Shown in pieces: positions 62,616 through 64,000 of a stretch of 64,000 bases of DNA (positions within the stretch are counted from its first letter, which is position 1; each line of letters opens with the position of its first letter). Origin of the DNA: Halovenus rubra. GTDB lineage: Archaea > Halobacteriota > Halobacteria > Halobacteriales > Haloarculaceae. Below the pieces are notes generated by a model. The model made no database searches, had not been told where the DNA came from, and was given only the letters and a program-made list of their open reading frames with translations. The position numbers and the translations under genes were made by a program. The stretch covers positions 27,870 to 91,869 of the forward strand of contig NZ_JAODIY010000018.1 in NCBI RefSeq assembly GCF_026586665.1, given 5' to 3'.

Positions 62616-64000
62616 ATGGGTCAACAGAAATATCACGGCACCTACGGATTATCAGATATGGCCCGACTCTATCGATATGCGTCTTCAAACGACAAAAGCG
62701 GATATTTTCTACGAGGATGGACGCCAAATACCGGAAATACAACAATTCAGGTGACGAAAGTTGCTTCAGACATCTTTGATTGGCTCAATCTTCAACCTGA
62801 AGACCAGATTCCAAACGACCTTCTATATGCTATGCTGGATACAGGGTTAGTTTATACCGACTCGGGAGGGTCTCAGCAGAATGAATATTCGGTAGATGTA
62901 CAGCGAATCGAAAATTCCCTTTCTGAGACTCAGTTTCAGCGTCTGATCGGGTTCTTGAAATCGTTCGATGACGATGCACCGAGTTCAGTACGTCAATTAG
63001 CTTCCGCTCTTGGAGCAAAATCGCGCCAAGTTGTAGGTGAGTCCATCCCTGATACTGCGAAGTATCCCACAACAACAGATAGTTCGCGTACGAAAACAGC
63101 GGAACTAGAATCGATAGTCAACCGTGTTTTCCGGGATCGTGATGGCCTCCCTGATCTCCACGAACACACTATATCGACGATAAAACAAGTACCAGGATCC
63201 GTTCTTCTGGAGGATATTGATGCGTTACCCAATGGTGAGCCGTTAGTTCAGGCAATGGCATCGTATCCTGGGACAGTGCGACGAGTTTCAACCTCGGATA
63301 CCGGAATTCACTACTCCACACCGGCTCCAAGTCCTCAATCTACCGATCAGTTCGCTCCGATTGGGAACTGCCGTGTGAGTGATCGATCTACTCCAGAGTC
63401 AACTGAGATTCAAGTTAGTATGGTGTTCTCATTATCTGATCCATACAAACTTAGAACAGGTCAATCGGAGGATGACTTCGTTTCGTACGTCTGGGAGGTT
63501 ATCGATGGTAAGGTAACGAAGTTCAACATCCACGCGTTCACATCTGACACTGACTCAGAGGACGCCGAACAGAAGGTCAGAAACTTAGAATCCTTCTTTT
63601 TTGATGTGCTTGAATTATTCACAGAGCACCATCCGAGGCTAAGTAGCTCCATTCTTTCCCATTTCGACTATGGCGAGACCAACCCCGAAATAATGGATTC
63701 TTCTGCGTCAGAGATAGAGTCAGGATATATTACAAACATCCTCCAGCATCAGTCCAAATTCGGATTCATTCGAAGTTCTAAATACGATCAGAATGTTTTC
63801 TTCCACGAATCAGAGCTCCAAGATCATATTGACAAGTACAGTATTGGGGATTATGTTCGCTTCAAGATCCAGGAGACTGAAAAGGGATTGCAAGCAAATG
63901 ATCTTGAACACGTCTCTCCTCCAGACACAGAACCGTCCCCACCGCGACTCCTATTCACGCAAGATAACCTGATCAAACTAGACGTAGACTGTATTGTTCT
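62616..64000 (+). CDS. Cold-shock-domain protein, 3' end beyond the window
   Basis: An ATG at 62616 opens a frame that runs off the right edge (461 codons seen). Near the end is a clear cold-shock domain, about residues 368-432: SGYITNILQHQSKFGFIRSS and NVFFHESELQDHIDKYSIGD, with the RNP1-like KFGFI and VFFH positions. CSDs bind single-stranded RNA or DNA. The ~365 residues before it are unrecognised. The end at 64000 (LLFTQDNLIKLDVDCIVL) starts another domain. GC content is visibly lower than in the neighbours, so this gene may have been acquired separately. Intact length and start are unconfirmed. Confidence 0.7.
   Translation, partial: MGQQKYHGTYGLSDMARLYRYASSNDKSGYFLRGWTPNTGNTTIQVTKVASDIFDWLNLQPEDQIPNDLLYAMLDTGLVYTDSGGSQQNEYSVDVQRIENSLSETQFQRLIGFLKSFDDDAPSSVRQLASALGAKSRQVVGESIPDTAKYPTTTDSSRTKTAELESIVNRVFRDRDGLPDLHEHTISTIKQVPGSVLLEDIDALPNGEPLVQAMASYPGTVRRVSTSDTGIHYSTPAPSPQSTDQFAPIGNCRVSDRSTPESTEIQVSMVFSLSDPYKLRTGQSEDDFVSYVWEVIDGKVTKFNIHAFTSDTDSEDAEQKVRNLESFFFDVLELFTEHHPRLSSSILSHFDYGETNPEIMDSSASEIESGYITNILQHQSKFGFIRSSKYDQNVFFHESELQDHIDKYSIGDYVRFKIQETEKGLQANDLEHVSPPDTEPSPPRLLFTQDNLIKLDVDCIV

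Noticed and set aside
1-64000. tRNA, rRNA and replication-origin genes
   Set aside because: No cloverleaf-like segment, rRNA core sequence or Orc1/Cdc6 gene was found by eye on either strand; short tRNAs could still be missed without a covariance search.

Overview
This window comes from a haloarchaeon (class Halobacteria). The proteins are strongly acidic, the DNA is GC-rich, and many genes have an archaeal TATA-like box about 25-30 bases upstream of the ATG with no Shine-Dalgarno, which suggests leaderless mRNAs. Several families are typical of Halobacteria. No rRNA, tRNA, replication origin or ordinary metabolic gene was recognised. Nearly everything looks like genome defence, DNA modification, DNA repair or toxin-antitoxin, so I read it as one very large defence island on a chromosome or megaplasmid.

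Layout. 0-6 kb: a PAS-domain scrap, an HTH/nucleotidyltransferase pair, and a solitary N6-adenine methyltransferase bracketed by ~300-bp imperfect direct repeats. 6.4-17.2 kb: a PLD-nuclease/SF3-like ATPase fusion, an HNH-like gene, and a tightly overlapping Mre11-Rad50-NurA-HerA operon. 17.3-28.9 kb: minus-strand genes that are mostly unrecognised, including two proteins with FokI-like PD-(D/E)xK signatures, a Vsr-like nuclease and another unknown+nuclease pair, plus broken copies of the end of a nuclease gene. 29.6-34.4 kb: a complete type II CBASS operon (CD-NTase, fused Cap2-Cap3, TIR-SAVED effector). 34.5-42.4 kb: more PD-(D/E)xK nucleases, an EVE-like/nuclease fusion, an HNH nuclease, and an odd pair made of a possible TGT/DpdA-like protein and a DsbA-like protein with a very acidic extension. 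42.7-53.2 kb: a tyrosine recombinase, a promoterless methyltransferase C-terminal cassette, the expressed Eco57I/PglX-like methyltransferase, and a PLD-SNF2 helicase. 53.3-59.6 kb: an operon matching the published HRAMP system (diverged Cas7- and Cas5-like RAMP proteins plus nucleases, no CRISPR array). 59.9-60.7 kb: an RHH/PIN toxin-antitoxin pair. 61.2 kb to the end: an unknown gene and an AT-richer gene with a cold-shock domain that runs off the window.

How the parts may work together. The two clearest working units are CBASS (sensor, ubiquitin-like priming, NAD-degrading effector) and the invertible methyltransferase: an 80-bp perfect inverted repeat joins the expressed gene and the silent cassette in the same codon phase, with a recombinase gene next door. 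The best candidates for new biology are the FokI-like two-gene operon at 17.3-20.1 kb, the single 843-residue FokI-like protein, and the repeat-bearing gap inside the HRAMP operon, which could be non-coding RNA. All functions are read from motifs by eye; no database search was run.
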